This document shows positions 18,595 through 26,846 of a DNA stretch of 64,000 bases, piece by piece. The stretch's first letter is position 1. The number at the start of each line of letters is the position of its first letter. The notes under the pieces are model-generated. The model saw nothing but the letters and a program-made list of their open reading frames with translations, ran no database searches and had not been told where the DNA came from. Source of the stretch: Pseudomonas sp. C2B4 (GTDB taxonomy: Bacteria; Pseudomonadota; Gammaproteobacteria; Pseudomonadales; Pseudomonadaceae); contig NZ_JABFMU010000013.1 of NCBI RefSeq assembly GCF_013359695.1, positions 49,813 to 113,812 on the forward strand. Reading direction: 5' to 3'. The position numbers and the translations under genes are program-made.

Positions 18595-19410
18595 TCAGCC
18601 TGCGGTTTGTTTGGCCTTGGCACGCATTTTATCGGCCATCACGGTCATTTCGTTGTAAAGCAGCTGCGGGTTCTTCTGCTTGAGTGCCCAGGCCATGCGA
18701 CCCTGTTCGTGAGGCAGGATCATGAACTCGCCTTCGGCGACTTGACGGTAGATATAGTCGGCAATGTCGGCCGCCGTGATCGGCGAACTTTCCAGCAACT
18801 TGCCGACCTGTGCCTTCATGGCCGGGGTCGGGCCCCGGAACGAATCCAGCAGATTGGTCTGGAAGAACGACGGGCAAACCACATGCACGCCAATTTCCTG
18901 GTGCGCCAGTTCGATCAGCAGACTTTCGGACAACGCCACCACGCCGGCCTTGGCCACGTTGTAATTGCTCATGGCCGGGCCCTGCATCAGTGCCGCCATC
19001 GACGCGATGTTGATGATCTTGCCTTTGCTCTTTTCCAACAGCGGCAGGAAGGCCTTGCAACCTTTGACGACGCCCATCAGGTTGATCGCGATCTGCCAGT
19101 CCCAGTCTTCCAGGGACAGTTCACTGAAGAACCCGCCCGAGGCCACGCCCGCGTTGTTAACGATAATGTCGACACCGCCAAGTTTCACTTCGCAAGCCTG
19201 GGCGAAAGCGGTCAGTTGGCTGTAATCGCGCACGTCGCAACGCTGGATAAAACCATCACCGCCGGCTTCACGCACCAGCTTCAGGGTTTCCTGCAAGCCA
19301 GGCTCGCTGACATCGGACAAGGCCAGTTGCCAGCCTTCACGCGCCCAGCGCAGCGCGATTTCGCGACCCAGGCCAGAGCCCGCACCAGTGATCATCATGC
19401 GATTTTGCAT
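18595..19410 (-). CDS. Short-chain dehydrogenase/reductase
   Basis: A 271-residue classical SDR. The cofactor loop TGAGSGLGRE is at residues 8-17, the NNAG motif appears near residue 89, and the catalytic YNVAK (Tyr, Lys) near residue 155 is preceded by the expected serine (INIAS). It should be an NAD(P)-dependent oxidoreductase of unknown substrate, cytosolic. The start is ATG 19408-19410; the frame extends about 30 residues upstream but without family resemblance. The C-terminal extension (MADKMRAKAKQ) is charged. It stands alone between ynfA and the DUF3309 gene. Confidence 0.9.
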   Translation of the reverse strand: MQNRMMITGAGSGLGREIALRWAREGWQLALSDVSEPGLQETLKLVREAGGDGFIQRCDVRDYSQLTAFAQACEVKLGGVDIIVNNAGVASGGFFSELSLEDWDWQIAINLMGVVKGCKAFLPLLEKSKGKIINIASMAALMQGPAMSNYNVAKAGVVALSESLLIELAHQEIGVHVVCPSFFQTNLLDSFRGPTPAMKAQVGKLLESSPITAADIADYIYRQVAEGEFMILPHEQGRMAWALKQKNPQLLYNEMTVMADKMRAKAKQTAG

Positions 19411-19583
19411 AGCAAACAGCCTTGTTGTTCCGGGAAAGATGCGTCGAGTGTAGCGAAGGATATTGCCCGACCCACGCTCCATCAGATTGCTGAATGGCCC
19501 GAGCAAACCCTGGGCGCGTCGCCGACAACTAACGCCATTGGAAAGAAAATAATCACTTGTTCGAAAAACATTAAAAAAACTTG

Positions 19584-19611
19584 GAATTTTCTTCGATGGG
19601 CAGCAGTCGGA
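19584..19611 (+). promoter_or_regulatory. Possible AlgU (sigma-22)-type promoter for the DUF3309 gene
   Basis: GAATTT, 17 bases, then TCGGA resembles the extracytoplasmic consensus GAACTT-N16/17-TCTGA. It would start transcription about 75 bases before the DUF3309 ATG. The match is imperfect at two positions, so this is tentative. Confidence 0.3.
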
Positions 19612-19696
19612 TTTTTTAAGCAGCTCGAATTAATTGCATTCCCGCTGGCCATTAACGACTAGGTCATTCCTGAACGCTTACAACAAGGAAATAGAC

Positions 19697-19849
19697 ATGG
19701 GCACAATTCTACTCATCATTCTGATCCTGTTACTGATCGGTGGTTTACCCGTCTTCCCGCACTCCAGAAGTTGGGGTTATGGCCCGTCCGGTATCATCGG
19801 CGTCGTGCTGGTAGTGATATTGATCCTGTTGTTACTCGGCAAGATATGA
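19697..19849 (+). CDS. DUF3309 family membrane miniprotein
   Basis: A 50-residue protein made of two hydrophobic helices (TILLIILILLLIGGLP and GVVLVVILILLLLG) joined by a short loop, HSRSWGYGPS. This is the standard layout of DUF3309, a small inner-membrane family of unknown function often seen with stress-induced genes. ATG 19697 is preceded by AAGGA. The frame is open upstream, but that part is not protein-like. It is followed directly by a strong terminator. Confidence 0.85.
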   Translation: MGTILLIILILLLIGGLPVFPHSRSWGYGPSGIIGVVLVVILILLLLGKI

Positions 19850-19866
19850 AGTTTTAACAGGCAAAA

Positions 19867-19895
19867 AAAAGAGGCCCTTGATGGGCCTCTCTTTT
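19867..19895. terminator. Bidirectional rho-independent terminator
   Basis: The stem GAGGCCC/GGGCCTC is flanked by an A-run on the left and a T-run on the right, so it serves both the DUF3309 gene and the convergent LTA-synthase-family gene. Confidence 0.9.
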
Positions 19896-19910
19896 CTATG
19901 GCGTCACGGT

Positions 19911-22010
19911 TTAGTCCGGCTTGCCGTCGACGACACCTGCGGTGTTATCGATCAGGCTCTTGGTCGCCGTCTGCAGGAACGCTTCCAGTTTGGTTTTCAT
20001 CTCGGCGGTACGCGGTGCATCCGGCACCACTTCGGCGTGAGGCGTGGCACCCAGTTCGTACTGGTACATCTTCGGCGCCATGTCCTTGTCCCTTGGCAGC
20101 ACCAGAATCTGGTCAGCAGTCACGATGGCCGTGGTCTGCTCACTGCCCGATGGCTTGATCACACCAAAACCGGTGTCGCCTTCAGGCAGGTTGAGCAAAT
20201 CACGCCCCCAGCACTGATGGCGCACTTCCCCGCCGATCCGGCCCATGATGGTCGGCACGATGTCGACTTGAGTGCCGACCGTGTGGTCAAGCTTGCCGAA
20301 CTTTTCCTGGATGCCCGGTGCGATCATCAGCATCGGTACGTTGAAACGGCCCAGGTCCATTTCGGTGATCTGGCGCTCGTTGCCAAAACCGTGGTCGCCG
20401 ACGACGACAAACAGGGTTTCCTTGAAGTACGGCTCCTTGCGAGCCTGCTCGAAGAATTGACCCAGCGCCCAGTCGGCGTAACGCATGGCGGTCAAGTGTT
20501 CGTTCAGGCTGCCACGGTCGGTCACGCGCTCAACCGGCAATGGCGTCGGCAAGGCGTACGGGGTGTGGTTGGACAGCGTTTGCAGCAAGGCATAGAACGG
20601 TTTCTTGTCCTTGCCATCGCGGGCTTTCAACTCTTCCAGGCCACGGTTGAACATGTCCTGGTCGGACACACCCCAGGTCGGGTCGGAGAACACCGGGTTG
20701 ACGAAGTCGTTACGCCCGATGAAGTTGGTCATGCCCTGATTGCTGAAGAAGCCCGACTGGTTGTCCCAGGCGAAGTCACCGTTGTAAACGTACACATCAT
20801 CGTAGTCACGGGCGCTGAGCAGTTGCGGCAGACCAGACAGCTTATGGCTGCCTTCCGGCGTCTGCATCAGGTATTCGAAACCCGGCAGGTTCGGGAAGCA
20901 CGCCATGGTGGCGAACATGCCTTGGTGGGTGTGGGTACCGTTGGAGAAGAAACGGTCAAACAGCAGGCCTTCCTGCGACAGTTTGTCGAGGTAGGGCGTG
21001 ATGTTGCCCGATGCGCCCAGCGCGCCAACCGAGTGACCGGCCATGCTTTCCATCAGGATCACGACGACGTTCTTGATCGGCAGGGTCTTGTCGGCCGGAG
21101 GCATATAGTCGCGACGCACCGCCGCGGTCTCGCCGTCGACCAGTTTGTCGTCCTTCATCACCAGCATGTCACGTACGGTCTGCTGGGCCATTGGTTGTGG
21201 CAACGTGGCTTTCCAGATGTTGTCGCGATCTTCGGACATCCGGCTCTTCGCCGCCGCCACCAGGGACAGTGTGCCGTTGAGGCCCAGTTGGTTGGCGAAG
21301 TTGGAATCGGTGGTGTAGACGTCACCCCAACGCATGGGCGGGCCTTGACGCAAGGTGCCACGGGCCGCGACCACACAGATCAGCAGGCAAACCACGAACA
21401 CCATGATGCGCGAATACCAGGGGGCCACCTGGCGTGTGCTGATGCTGCCACCGCTGAAGGGGCCACGCGGACGGGTAGCGCGGTCAGCGCCCTTGAATGC
21501 CAGGCTGAGGATCCAGGTGCCTACCGCCCAGGCCAGCAGGTAGCGAACCACGGGAAAACCGTACCAGAGCATGCTCATCACGGTTTTCGGGTCTTCCTTC
21601 ACATATTGGAAGACCAGGCCGTTCAAGCGCTGGTGGAATTCACGGTAGAAATCCATCTCCATCAAGCCAAGGAACAGCGCGATGCTGGAAGCCACCGTCA
21701 GCCAGAGACGGAAGAACCCGCGGGCGGCCATGGCCCGGGCACTGAACAGCGCCAGCAGCAACGGAATGCTGAGGTACACCACCAGACGCAAGTCGAAACG
21801 CAGGCCGTTGGCGAACGCCTCAAGGAAGGTCGAGGCCGGTGTATCAAGGATCATTTCGCGGTTGTAGACCAGCAGCGCGAGGCGCAGCACGGAAAACATC
21901 ACCATCATGACCAGTGCGCACAGCAGCGTGTAGGCCAGATGCGATTTGACGGTCGGTTGCAGCAAGCGAGTTGAAGCCCGCTGCTGACTCAGGGCGTCCG
22001 GGATTGCCAT
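19911..22010 (-). CDS. LTA synthase family protein (membrane sulfatase-fold phosphotransferase)
   Basis: A 699-residue protein with five or so transmembrane helices in the first 210 residues and a periplasmic sulfatase-type domain after about residue 310. The metal-binding VVVILMESMAG and the nucleophile segment NGTHTHQG are present; Thr361 aligns with the catalytic Thr of LtaS by motif (inference). Later motifs VVGDHGFG and FNVPMLMIAPG complete the metal site. Gram-negative members transfer phosphoglycerol or related head groups to periplasmic glucans or lipids; the substrate here is unknown. It is monocistronic and ends at the bidirectional terminator. Confidence 0.9.
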   Translation of the reverse strand: MAIPDALSQQRASTRLLQPTVKSHLAYTLLCALVMMVMFSVLRLALLVYNREMILDTPASTFLEAFANGLRFDLRLVVYLSIPLLLALFSARAMAARGFFRLWLTVASSIALFLGLMEMDFYREFHQRLNGLVFQYVKEDPKTVMSMLWYGFPVVRYLLAWAVGTWILSLAFKGADRATRPRGPFSGGSISTRQVAPWYSRIMVFVVCLLICVVAARGTLRQGPPMRWGDVYTTDSNFANQLGLNGTLSLVAAAKSRMSEDRDNIWKATLPQPMAQQTVRDMLVMKDDKLVDGETAAVRRDYMPPADKTLPIKNVVVILMESMAGHSVGALGASGNITPYLDKLSQEGLLFDRFFSNGTHTHQGMFATMACFPNLPGFEYLMQTPEGSHKLSGLPQLLSARDYDDVYVYNGDFAWDNQSGFFSNQGMTNFIGRNDFVNPVFSDPTWGVSDQDMFNRGLEELKARDGKDKKPFYALLQTLSNHTPYALPTPLPVERVTDRGSLNEHLTAMRYADWALGQFFEQARKEPYFKETLFVVVGDHGFGNERQITEMDLGRFNVPMLMIAPGIQEKFGKLDHTVGTQVDIVPTIMGRIGGEVRHQCWGRDLLNLPEGDTGFGVIKPSGSEQTTAIVTADQILVLPRDKDMAPKMYQYELGATPHAEVVPDAPRTAEMKTKLEAFLQTATKSLIDNTAGVVDGKPD

Positions 22011-22381
22011 GTCGTTTTAGGACCCATTGGAAGTTGAAGTTTCAAAAATACAGCTGCGCCCTGCCCTCTAATTGCCAGTACCTGGCGCGGGGTTTGCGCG
22101 GTGTGCAAATGTTGCCCGAACGATCACAGCATTACCATTTATTACTGGTCAGCCCATCGTCAGGGGGCCAGATTGTCTTGGACACATTGTGAAAATATTG
22201 TTGAACGTGCATTTGGAAACAAATTAAAGGCTTTTACTGCGGACTCTTCATGACTGTGGGAGCGAGCCTGCTCGCGAAAAACGTCCTGACAACGCGATCA
22301 TTCAGACAGACCGCATTATCGTTGACGCTCTTCGCGAGCAGGCTCGCTCCCACAGGGGTATTGCACAACTCGATGTCGCGC
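22011..22381. other. Intergenic region upstream of the LTA-synthase-family gene
   Basis: About 370 bp without a gene. The half near the LTA-synthase-family gene (22011-22240) is relatively AT-rich (for example GTGAAAATATTGTTG) and should hold that gene's promoter. The other half is a REP pair. No ORF here has coding character. Confidence 0.6.
22254..22357. repeat. REP inverted pair
   Basis: Arms at 22254-22279 and 22330-22357, about 50 bp apart, placed immediately after the stop of the START-domain gene. Confidence 0.85.
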
Positions 22382-22987
22382 TTATTTCTCAGCGCGAGCC
22401 TTGAGGTTTTTCAAGGTATTGAACGGCGCATCAACCACGAACTTGTTGGCGACCATCGACGGTACGCTACCACCTGGCTCGGTGTGCACCTGATAGGTCA
22501 CTTCAACCTGATCACCCTTGGGAACGAACTTCCAGAAGCCGTCGACCTTGGCAACCCGCACGAAGCCCTTTTCTTCAGGCAGGTACTTGGGCACGCCTTC
22601 GAGCTTGCGGGTCAGGCTGCCATCGGCGCCTTCGATGGTGGTGATGTGCAGCACCGAATCACGTGGAGTGACCGGCCATGGGGTATTGAATTGGGTGTAG
22701 GTCCAACTCTGATCGCCTTCGTGCTTGAGCAATTTTTGGATCTTGCATTCGTGAATCCAGGCGCAGGCGCCAGGTACGTCGTCCTGCAACGCACGCAACT
22801 TGGCCATGGTGGTTTTCATCAGGGTGACACCCTGGTAGGCCTTGTAATCGGAACCGGCCACTTCAGTCAGGGACACCTTGATGCCGTCCTCATTCTTGGC
22901 GACTTTCCAGTCTTCGGCCTGAGCGACCGAAGTGGCCAATACCGCCGTCAACCCACACAGGACAGCCATACGATGCAACGAACCCAT
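22382..22987 (-). CDS. Exported START-domain protein
   Basis: A 201-residue protein with a clear signal peptide ending at VAQA-ED, so it is periplasmic. The mature part has the START/Bet v1-like fold: an N-terminal WKVAKNEDGIKV strand, a central CAWIHECKIQKLL, the TPWPVTPRDSV motif typical of bacterial START proteins, and a C-terminal amphipathic helix (FNTLKNLKARAE). START domains bind lipids or other hydrophobic ligands; the ligand is unknown. It stands alone, with the REP pair just after its stop. Confidence 0.87.
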   Translation of the reverse strand: MGSLHRMAVLCGLTAVLATSVAQAEDWKVAKNEDGIKVSLTEVAGSDYKAYQGVTLMKTTMAKLRALQDDVPGACAWIHECKIQKLLKHEGDQSWTYTQFNTPWPVTPRDSVLHITTIEGADGSLTRKLEGVPKYLPEEKGFVRVAKVDGFWKFVPKGDQVEVTYQVHTEPGGSVPSMVANKFVVDAPFNTLKNLKARAEK

Positions 22988-23029
22988 AATCTTATTCCTT
23001 ATTGTTGAAGTTCCGTTCGGTAAACGACA

Positions 23030-23284
23030 TTACGCGGCAGTCATTTGCTCCCACCATCCCAGCAGCCGGATCGCTTCTTCGCTGCTGCTTCCACACACTT
23101 CGGGGTCGGCTTCAAATGCCGAGCACACCACGGGACGTTCCGGTTGGCCAAAAATGTTGCACAGGTTTTCGGCAGAAAGTTGCACGCAACGTTCCCCGGC
23201 GGCTTTGCCATTGGGCATACCGGGAATGGGCGAACTGATGGATGGGGCAATGCAACAGGCGCCACAGCCTTCACGGCATTTCAT
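23030..23284 (-). CDS. YkgJ family cysteine-cluster protein
   Basis: An 84-residue cytosolic protein with the cysteine pattern of the YkgJ/CxxCxxCC family: CREGCGACC at the N-terminus, then a single Cys in GERCVQL and another in NLCNIF, and CSAF further on. The cluster probably binds zinc or an iron-sulfur centre. The function is unknown. It lies just upstream of the START gene on the same strand, 42 bp away, so the two could be cotranscribed. Confidence 0.88.
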   Translation of the reverse strand: MKCREGCGACCIAPSISSPIPGMPNGKAAGERCVQLSAENLCNIFGQPERPVVCSAFEADPEVCGSSSEEAIRLLGWWEQMTAA

Positions 23285-23448
23285 GACGACGAGCTCCTCG
23301 CGACGGGCAATGTGTTAAAGGACGCGGCACAGAGTAACCGCTAAAACAGTTGTTTTAAATTACCGGATCGCGGGTTTTTGCCTGCAAGCGGGCGTGACCG
23401 GGCAGTCTCCGACAAAGCGTCTGCTCAAGGCATCAGCACAGACGGGAT

Positions 23449-23922
23449 TTACCGCTTGAACTCGAACTCCAATGCGGCGCCTTCGACTTCCCGGCGCTCT
23501 TCATTGCGCAGTTGCAACTGCATTTCGTTGTTGATCAATCGACCGTTGAGCTGAAATCCACTACTGCCGGACTTGTCGCCGAACATTTGCGGCAATACCG
23601 GATCGCGTTTGGGTATAGGCACCGTACCGACCGGTTTCAAGTCTTCGACCATGTCCTTGGGCAGGCTCAAATCCAGATCGGCCGAGGGGATTTGGGTCTT
23701 GGCCACCTCACTGGCCGGCTTCGACTTGGAGGCGATCGGCGGACGTTTTTTTACCACGGCGGCTTTCTTTTTGGCCGGCGCAGCTTTACTGGGGGGAGTG
23801 CTTTTTTTCGACGTTGTGCTTGCCGCCGGTTTTTCCTGAACGGAAGCGGCCATGACAGGAGCCGACTGGGCGCTCAATAACAGGCAGATCGACAACCAGG
23901 CGGCAGGAAAAATCGGTTTCAT
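23449..23922 (-). CDS. Hypothetical exported Lys/Pro/Ala-rich protein
   Basis: A 156-residue protein I do not recognise. ATG 23920-23922 begins a plausible signal peptide (MKPIFPAAWLSICLLLSA) cut near VMAA. A low-complexity stretch rich in Lys, Ala, Ser and Pro follows (KKSTPPSKAAPAKKKAA), then a short ordered C-terminal part (SGFQLNGRLINNEMQLQLRNEE) that looks like a beta strand pair. It may be a periplasmic linker or wall-associated protein; the basic tract suits binding to anionic polymers. An upstream in-frame extension overlaps the MocR gene and is unlikely. Confidence 0.65.
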   Translation of the reverse strand: MKPIFPAAWLSICLLLSAQSAPVMAASVQEKPAASTTSKKSTPPSKAAPAKKKAAVVKKRPPIASKSKPASEVAKTQIPSADLDLSLPKDMVEDLKPVGTVPIPKRDPVLPQMFGDKSGSSGFQLNGRLINNEMQLQLRNEERREVEGAALEFEFKR

Positions 23923-24020
23923 GGGGCCAACGGCGAACATCGCAAACGACAGAGGGGGCCATATGCTCGCTTGTTGCAGGCGCCATGACAAGCGCGGACA
24001 GGAAGAACCTGCCCGCCCCG

Positions 24021-25460
24021 TCACAAGCCCAGTGCCATCTCCTGGCAAAGCTGGGTCGCCAGCATGCCCAAGGTCATCAATGCGCGCTCGGCCTCGCGAT
24101 TCCAGGGGATGCCGCAGTTCAGTCGAATACAGTGATTGAACTGTTCCGTATTACTGAAAATCAGCCCCGGCGCAATACTGATGCCCTGTTGCAATGCACG
24201 CACGTGCAGCTCTTGAGTGTTGACCCGTCCCGGCAGACTCACCCACAAAATAAAGCCGCCGGTGGGTCGCGTCATTTGCGTGCCTTCGGGGAAATACTGC
24301 TGCACCGCCAACTGGAAGGCGCTGAGGTTTTTGCGGTACTCCTGACGGATGTAACGCAAATGCCGATCGTAACCGCCATTTTCCAGATAGGCGGCAATGC
24401 CCATCTGCGTGACGCTGCAGGCTGAATGGGTACTGAAGGTCTGCAAACGCTGGATTTCCTGCTGGAACTTGCCGGCAATCATCCAGCCGATACGCACCCC
24501 TGGCGACAGGGTCTTGGAAAAGCTCGAGCAATAGATCACCCGGTCCAGCCGGTCATAGGCCTTGAGCGCCTTGGTGCGCCCCTGCTCGAACATCAATTCG
24601 CCGTAGATATCGTCCTCGACCACCTGGATATCGAAATCCGACGCCAGGCGCAGCAGTTGCTTCTGCCGCTCTTCGGGCATGGTGCCGCCCAATGGATTAC
24701 TCAAACGCGTGGTCAGTACCAGCGCCTTGATCGACCATTGGTTAGCCGCCAGTTGCAAGGCTTCAAGGCTCATGCCGGTGGACGGGTCACTGGGAATCTC
24801 GATGACCTTGAGCCCCAACAGATCGGCCAGTTGCAGCAAACCGTAATAGGTCGGCGACTCGGCAGCGATCAGATCGCCCGGTCGGGTCAGCACCCGCAAG
24901 GACATCTGCAAGGCATCCACACAACCGTGAGTGATCACCACTTCCGACGGATCGACCACCACGCCGGCATCGCGCATGCGAATCGCCACTTGTCGGCGCA
25001 ACGGCTCGAAACCGGGGCTGAACATGTAGCTGAACGCACGGGGGCTGTGAAAACGGGTGACTTTGGCCAATTGCTGATGCAGCGCCCGAACCGGCAGATA
25101 GTCGACACTCGGGACCGCAGCGCCCAAAGGGAACACACCTTCACGGCGGGATTCGACCAGTACCTGTTGAATGATGCTGCTGCGGGTCACCAGGCCAGGA
25201 CGCTCGACCCGGGCGATATCCGGTGTCGGAGCGGTCAGGGCTGGCGTCTGGTGCACGTAGTAACCCGACTGCGGCCGGGCGCGGATCAGCCCTTGATCTT
25301 CGAGATTGGCATAGGCCTGCAACACCGTGGCATGACTGACATTGAGCTGCGAGCTCATCTTGCGCACCGAAGGCACGCGCTCTCCCGGTTGATAGACACC
25401 ACGGCGGATGTCTTCAGCCAGTTGTTGAGCAATACGTTGGTAGAGCAAGAGATTGGTCAT
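24021..25460 (-). CDS. MocR/GntR-type regulator with aminotransferase-like domain
   Basis: A 479-residue protein. Residues 1-75 form a GntR winged helix (GERVPSVRKMSSQLNVSHATV); the rest is a fold-type I PLP aminotransferase domain containing the PLP-lysine motif SSFSKTLSPGVR and the Arg-containing segment near the C-terminus. MocR proteins use PLP or PLP-amino-acid adducts as effectors to regulate vitamin B6, GABA, taurine or cell-wall genes. The target is not clear here: no transport or catabolic gene is divergent to it, so it may regulate itself or act at a distance. Confidence 0.92.
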   Translation of the reverse strand: MTNLLLYQRIAQQLAEDIRRGVYQPGERVPSVRKMSSQLNVSHATVLQAYANLEDQGLIRARPQSGYYVHQTPALTAPTPDIARVERPGLVTRSSIIQQVLVESRREGVFPLGAAVPSVDYLPVRALHQQLAKVTRFHSPRAFSYMFSPGFEPLRRQVAIRMRDAGVVVDPSEVVITHGCVDALQMSLRVLTRPGDLIAAESPTYYGLLQLADLLGLKVIEIPSDPSTGMSLEALQLAANQWSIKALVLTTRLSNPLGGTMPEERQKQLLRLASDFDIQVVEDDIYGELMFEQGRTKALKAYDRLDRVIYCSSFSKTLSPGVRIGWMIAGKFQQEIQRLQTFSTHSACSVTQMGIAAYLENGGYDRHLRYIRQEYRKNLSAFQLAVQQYFPEGTQMTRPTGGFILWVSLPGRVNTQELHVRALQQGISIAPGLIFSNTEQFNHCIRLNCGIPWNREAERALMTLGMLATQLCQEMALGL

Positions 25461-25510
25461 GACGCAGCACTCGATTTCACAGGCATTTTATTCTTGTCGG
25501 AAACGATACC

Positions 25511-25540
25511 GGAACAGTTTAGAAGTGTACTGGGACAGTT
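25511..25540 (-). promoter_or_regulatory. Direct repeats in the MocR-gene upstream region, candidate operator
   Basis: GGAACAGTT (25511-25519) and GGGACAGTT (25532-25540) repeat at 21 bp, two helical turns. A TGTACTG motif overlaps the second (25526-25532) and occurs again at 25581-25587. Direct repeats at turn spacing are typical MocR operators. Position, 50-130 bp before the start, supports autoregulation; this is inferred. Confidence 0.45.
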
Positions 25541-25624
25541 ACCACAATAGTCGACCGTACAGTGCAGTGTCAGCAAAATCTGTACTGCTTTTATCGGAAA
25601 GTGCCGAGTATTTGCAGGCGCAAA

Positions 25625-25656
25625 AAAACCCGGCACTGACTGGCAGGCCGGGTTTT
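25625..25656 (-). terminator. Rho-independent terminator of the OmpA-family operon
   Basis: Stem AAAACCCGGC/GCCGGGTTTT with a 12-base loop and T-runs on both strands, just past the stop of the OmpA-family gene. Confidence 0.85.
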
Positions 25657-25671
25657 CCAGTGACGCAACCC

Positions 25672-26484
25672 TTACCGGGCGGCGCCTAGCTGGCCTTTTT
25701 CGTCGGAGAACACAATTTCCACGCGACGGTTCTGCGCGCGTCCCCGCTCGGAAGCGTTGGCATCCACCGGGTACTCATCGCCGTAACCTTCGACTTGAAT
25801 ACGCTTGTCGTCGATGCCCAGGTCCATCAACACATCCGCCACCGATTGTGCACGATCGCGGGACAGCTTGAGGTTTTCCTGCTTGCCGCCGGTACTGTCG
25901 GCATAGCCTTCGATACGCACCACACGCTTGGGATTGAGTTGCAGGAATTGCACGATCTTCAAGACCACGCGGTTGGCCGAGTTTTTCAGCTCCGCTTCAC
26001 CGGTGTCGAACAGCACATCACCCAGTGTCATGACCAGGCCACGGTCGGTCTGGGTGGTGGCCAAAGCCACAATCTGTTCTTCGAGCCACTTGCCCTGCTG
26101 CTGCACGCTGAGCAGCTTGGATTCGCGCAGGGCCAGTTGCAGGCGCTGACGCTCCAACTCAAGCTTTGCGGCCCGCTCTTCGTTGAGCACTTGAGTCGTG
26201 TGCTCGCGAGCGATTTCGCTGTAGCGCTGGCTCAGGTAAGCGTAATGCGCCACATCCGAGCCGCTCCCCCAGTAGCTGGACAAACGGTCGGCACGTGCAA
26301 GGGATTCACCGGCGCGAATCACATCCTTGGGCGCGATGCGCAATACGTTGGAGTCTTCCTTGACCTTCTGGAAGTCGGCGCCCGCCTGCTGCAATGCCGC
26401 TTCACTGTGCTGACCGGCGCAGCCGTACAGGCTCGCGCAACCTGCCAGGATCAAACCGCCGATAACCTTGGACCCGAGGCTCAT
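25672..26484 (-). CDS. OmpA-family lipoprotein
   Basis: A 270-residue protein with a lipoprotein signal (LILAGC, Cys16 the likely lipidated residue; a second Cys at 22). A coiled-coil middle follows (about 90-150, LNEERAAKLELERQRLQLAL), then a C-terminal OmpA peptidoglycan-binding domain: DVLFDTGEAEL at its start, then the GYADSTGG and NRRVEI motifs. It should link the outer membrane to peptidoglycan. Its ATG overlaps the stop of the DUF4398 gene by four bases (ATGA), so the two are translationally coupled and probably act together. The operon ends at the terminator behind it. Confidence 0.92.
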   Translation of the reverse strand: MSLGSKVIGGLILAGCASLYGCAGQHSEAALQQAGADFQKVKEDSNVLRIAPKDVIRAGESLARADRLSSYWGSGSDVAHYAYLSQRYSEIAREHTTQVLNEERAAKLELERQRLQLALRESKLLSVQQQGKWLEEQIVALATTQTDRGLVMTLGDVLFDTGEAELKNSANRVVLKIVQFLQLNPKRVVRIEGYADSTGGKQENLKLSRDRAQSVADVLMDLGIDDKRIQVEGYGDEYPVDANASERGRAQNRRVEIVFSDEKGQLGAAR

Positions 26485-26837
26485 TGGGCATCTCCCAGTT
26501 GCTTGCGCAGGCGGGCGATACGGGTGTTGAGCACGTTCAATTGCGCTTCGCTCTTGAGGGTCAGGACCCGGGCTTCAGCCAGGCGCGCATCCAGCTCGGC
26601 CTGTTCGGCCCGCATGCGTGCATTCCTGAAGGATTGATCGTTCATGCTGCCCTTGGCACGGTTGAACTTGTCTTCGGCCAGCTTCATTTCCGGTACTTCG
26701 TCGGCGGTGGCGCCCACCGCCCTGGCTTGCTCGACGGCCTGCTCGGTCAAACGCATTTGTTCGTTCGGTGCCGGATCGGCTGCACAACCCGCCAGAGCCA
26801 GAACGGCCAGGGCAGCGAAAAGAGGTCGAATACTCAC
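26481..26837 (-). CDS. DUF4398 lipoprotein
   Basis: A 118-residue protein with a lipobox (LALAGC, Cys18) and a mature part that is nearly all alpha-helical and charged, as in DUF4398: VPEMKLAEDKFNRAKG and QAELDARLAEARVLTLKSEAQ. DUF4398 genes usually precede an OmpA-like gene, as here. It is likely a periplasm-facing outer-membrane partner of the OmpA-family product; no biochemical role is known. It lies nine bases downstream of the solute-binding-protein gene, so all three may form one transcript. Confidence 0.88.
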   Translation of the reverse strand: MSIRPLFAALAVLALAGCAADPAPNEQMRLTEQAVEQARAVGATADEVPEMKLAEDKFNRAKGSMNDQSFRNARMRAEQAELDARLAEARVLTLKSEAQLNVLNTRIARLRKQLGDAQ

Positions 26838-26846
26838 TAAAAATCC

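Noticed and set aside
19878..21974. A 698-codon open frame on the plus strand
   Set aside because: It is the complement of the LTA-synthase-family gene, with shadow composition rich in His, Val and Gly and no motifs.
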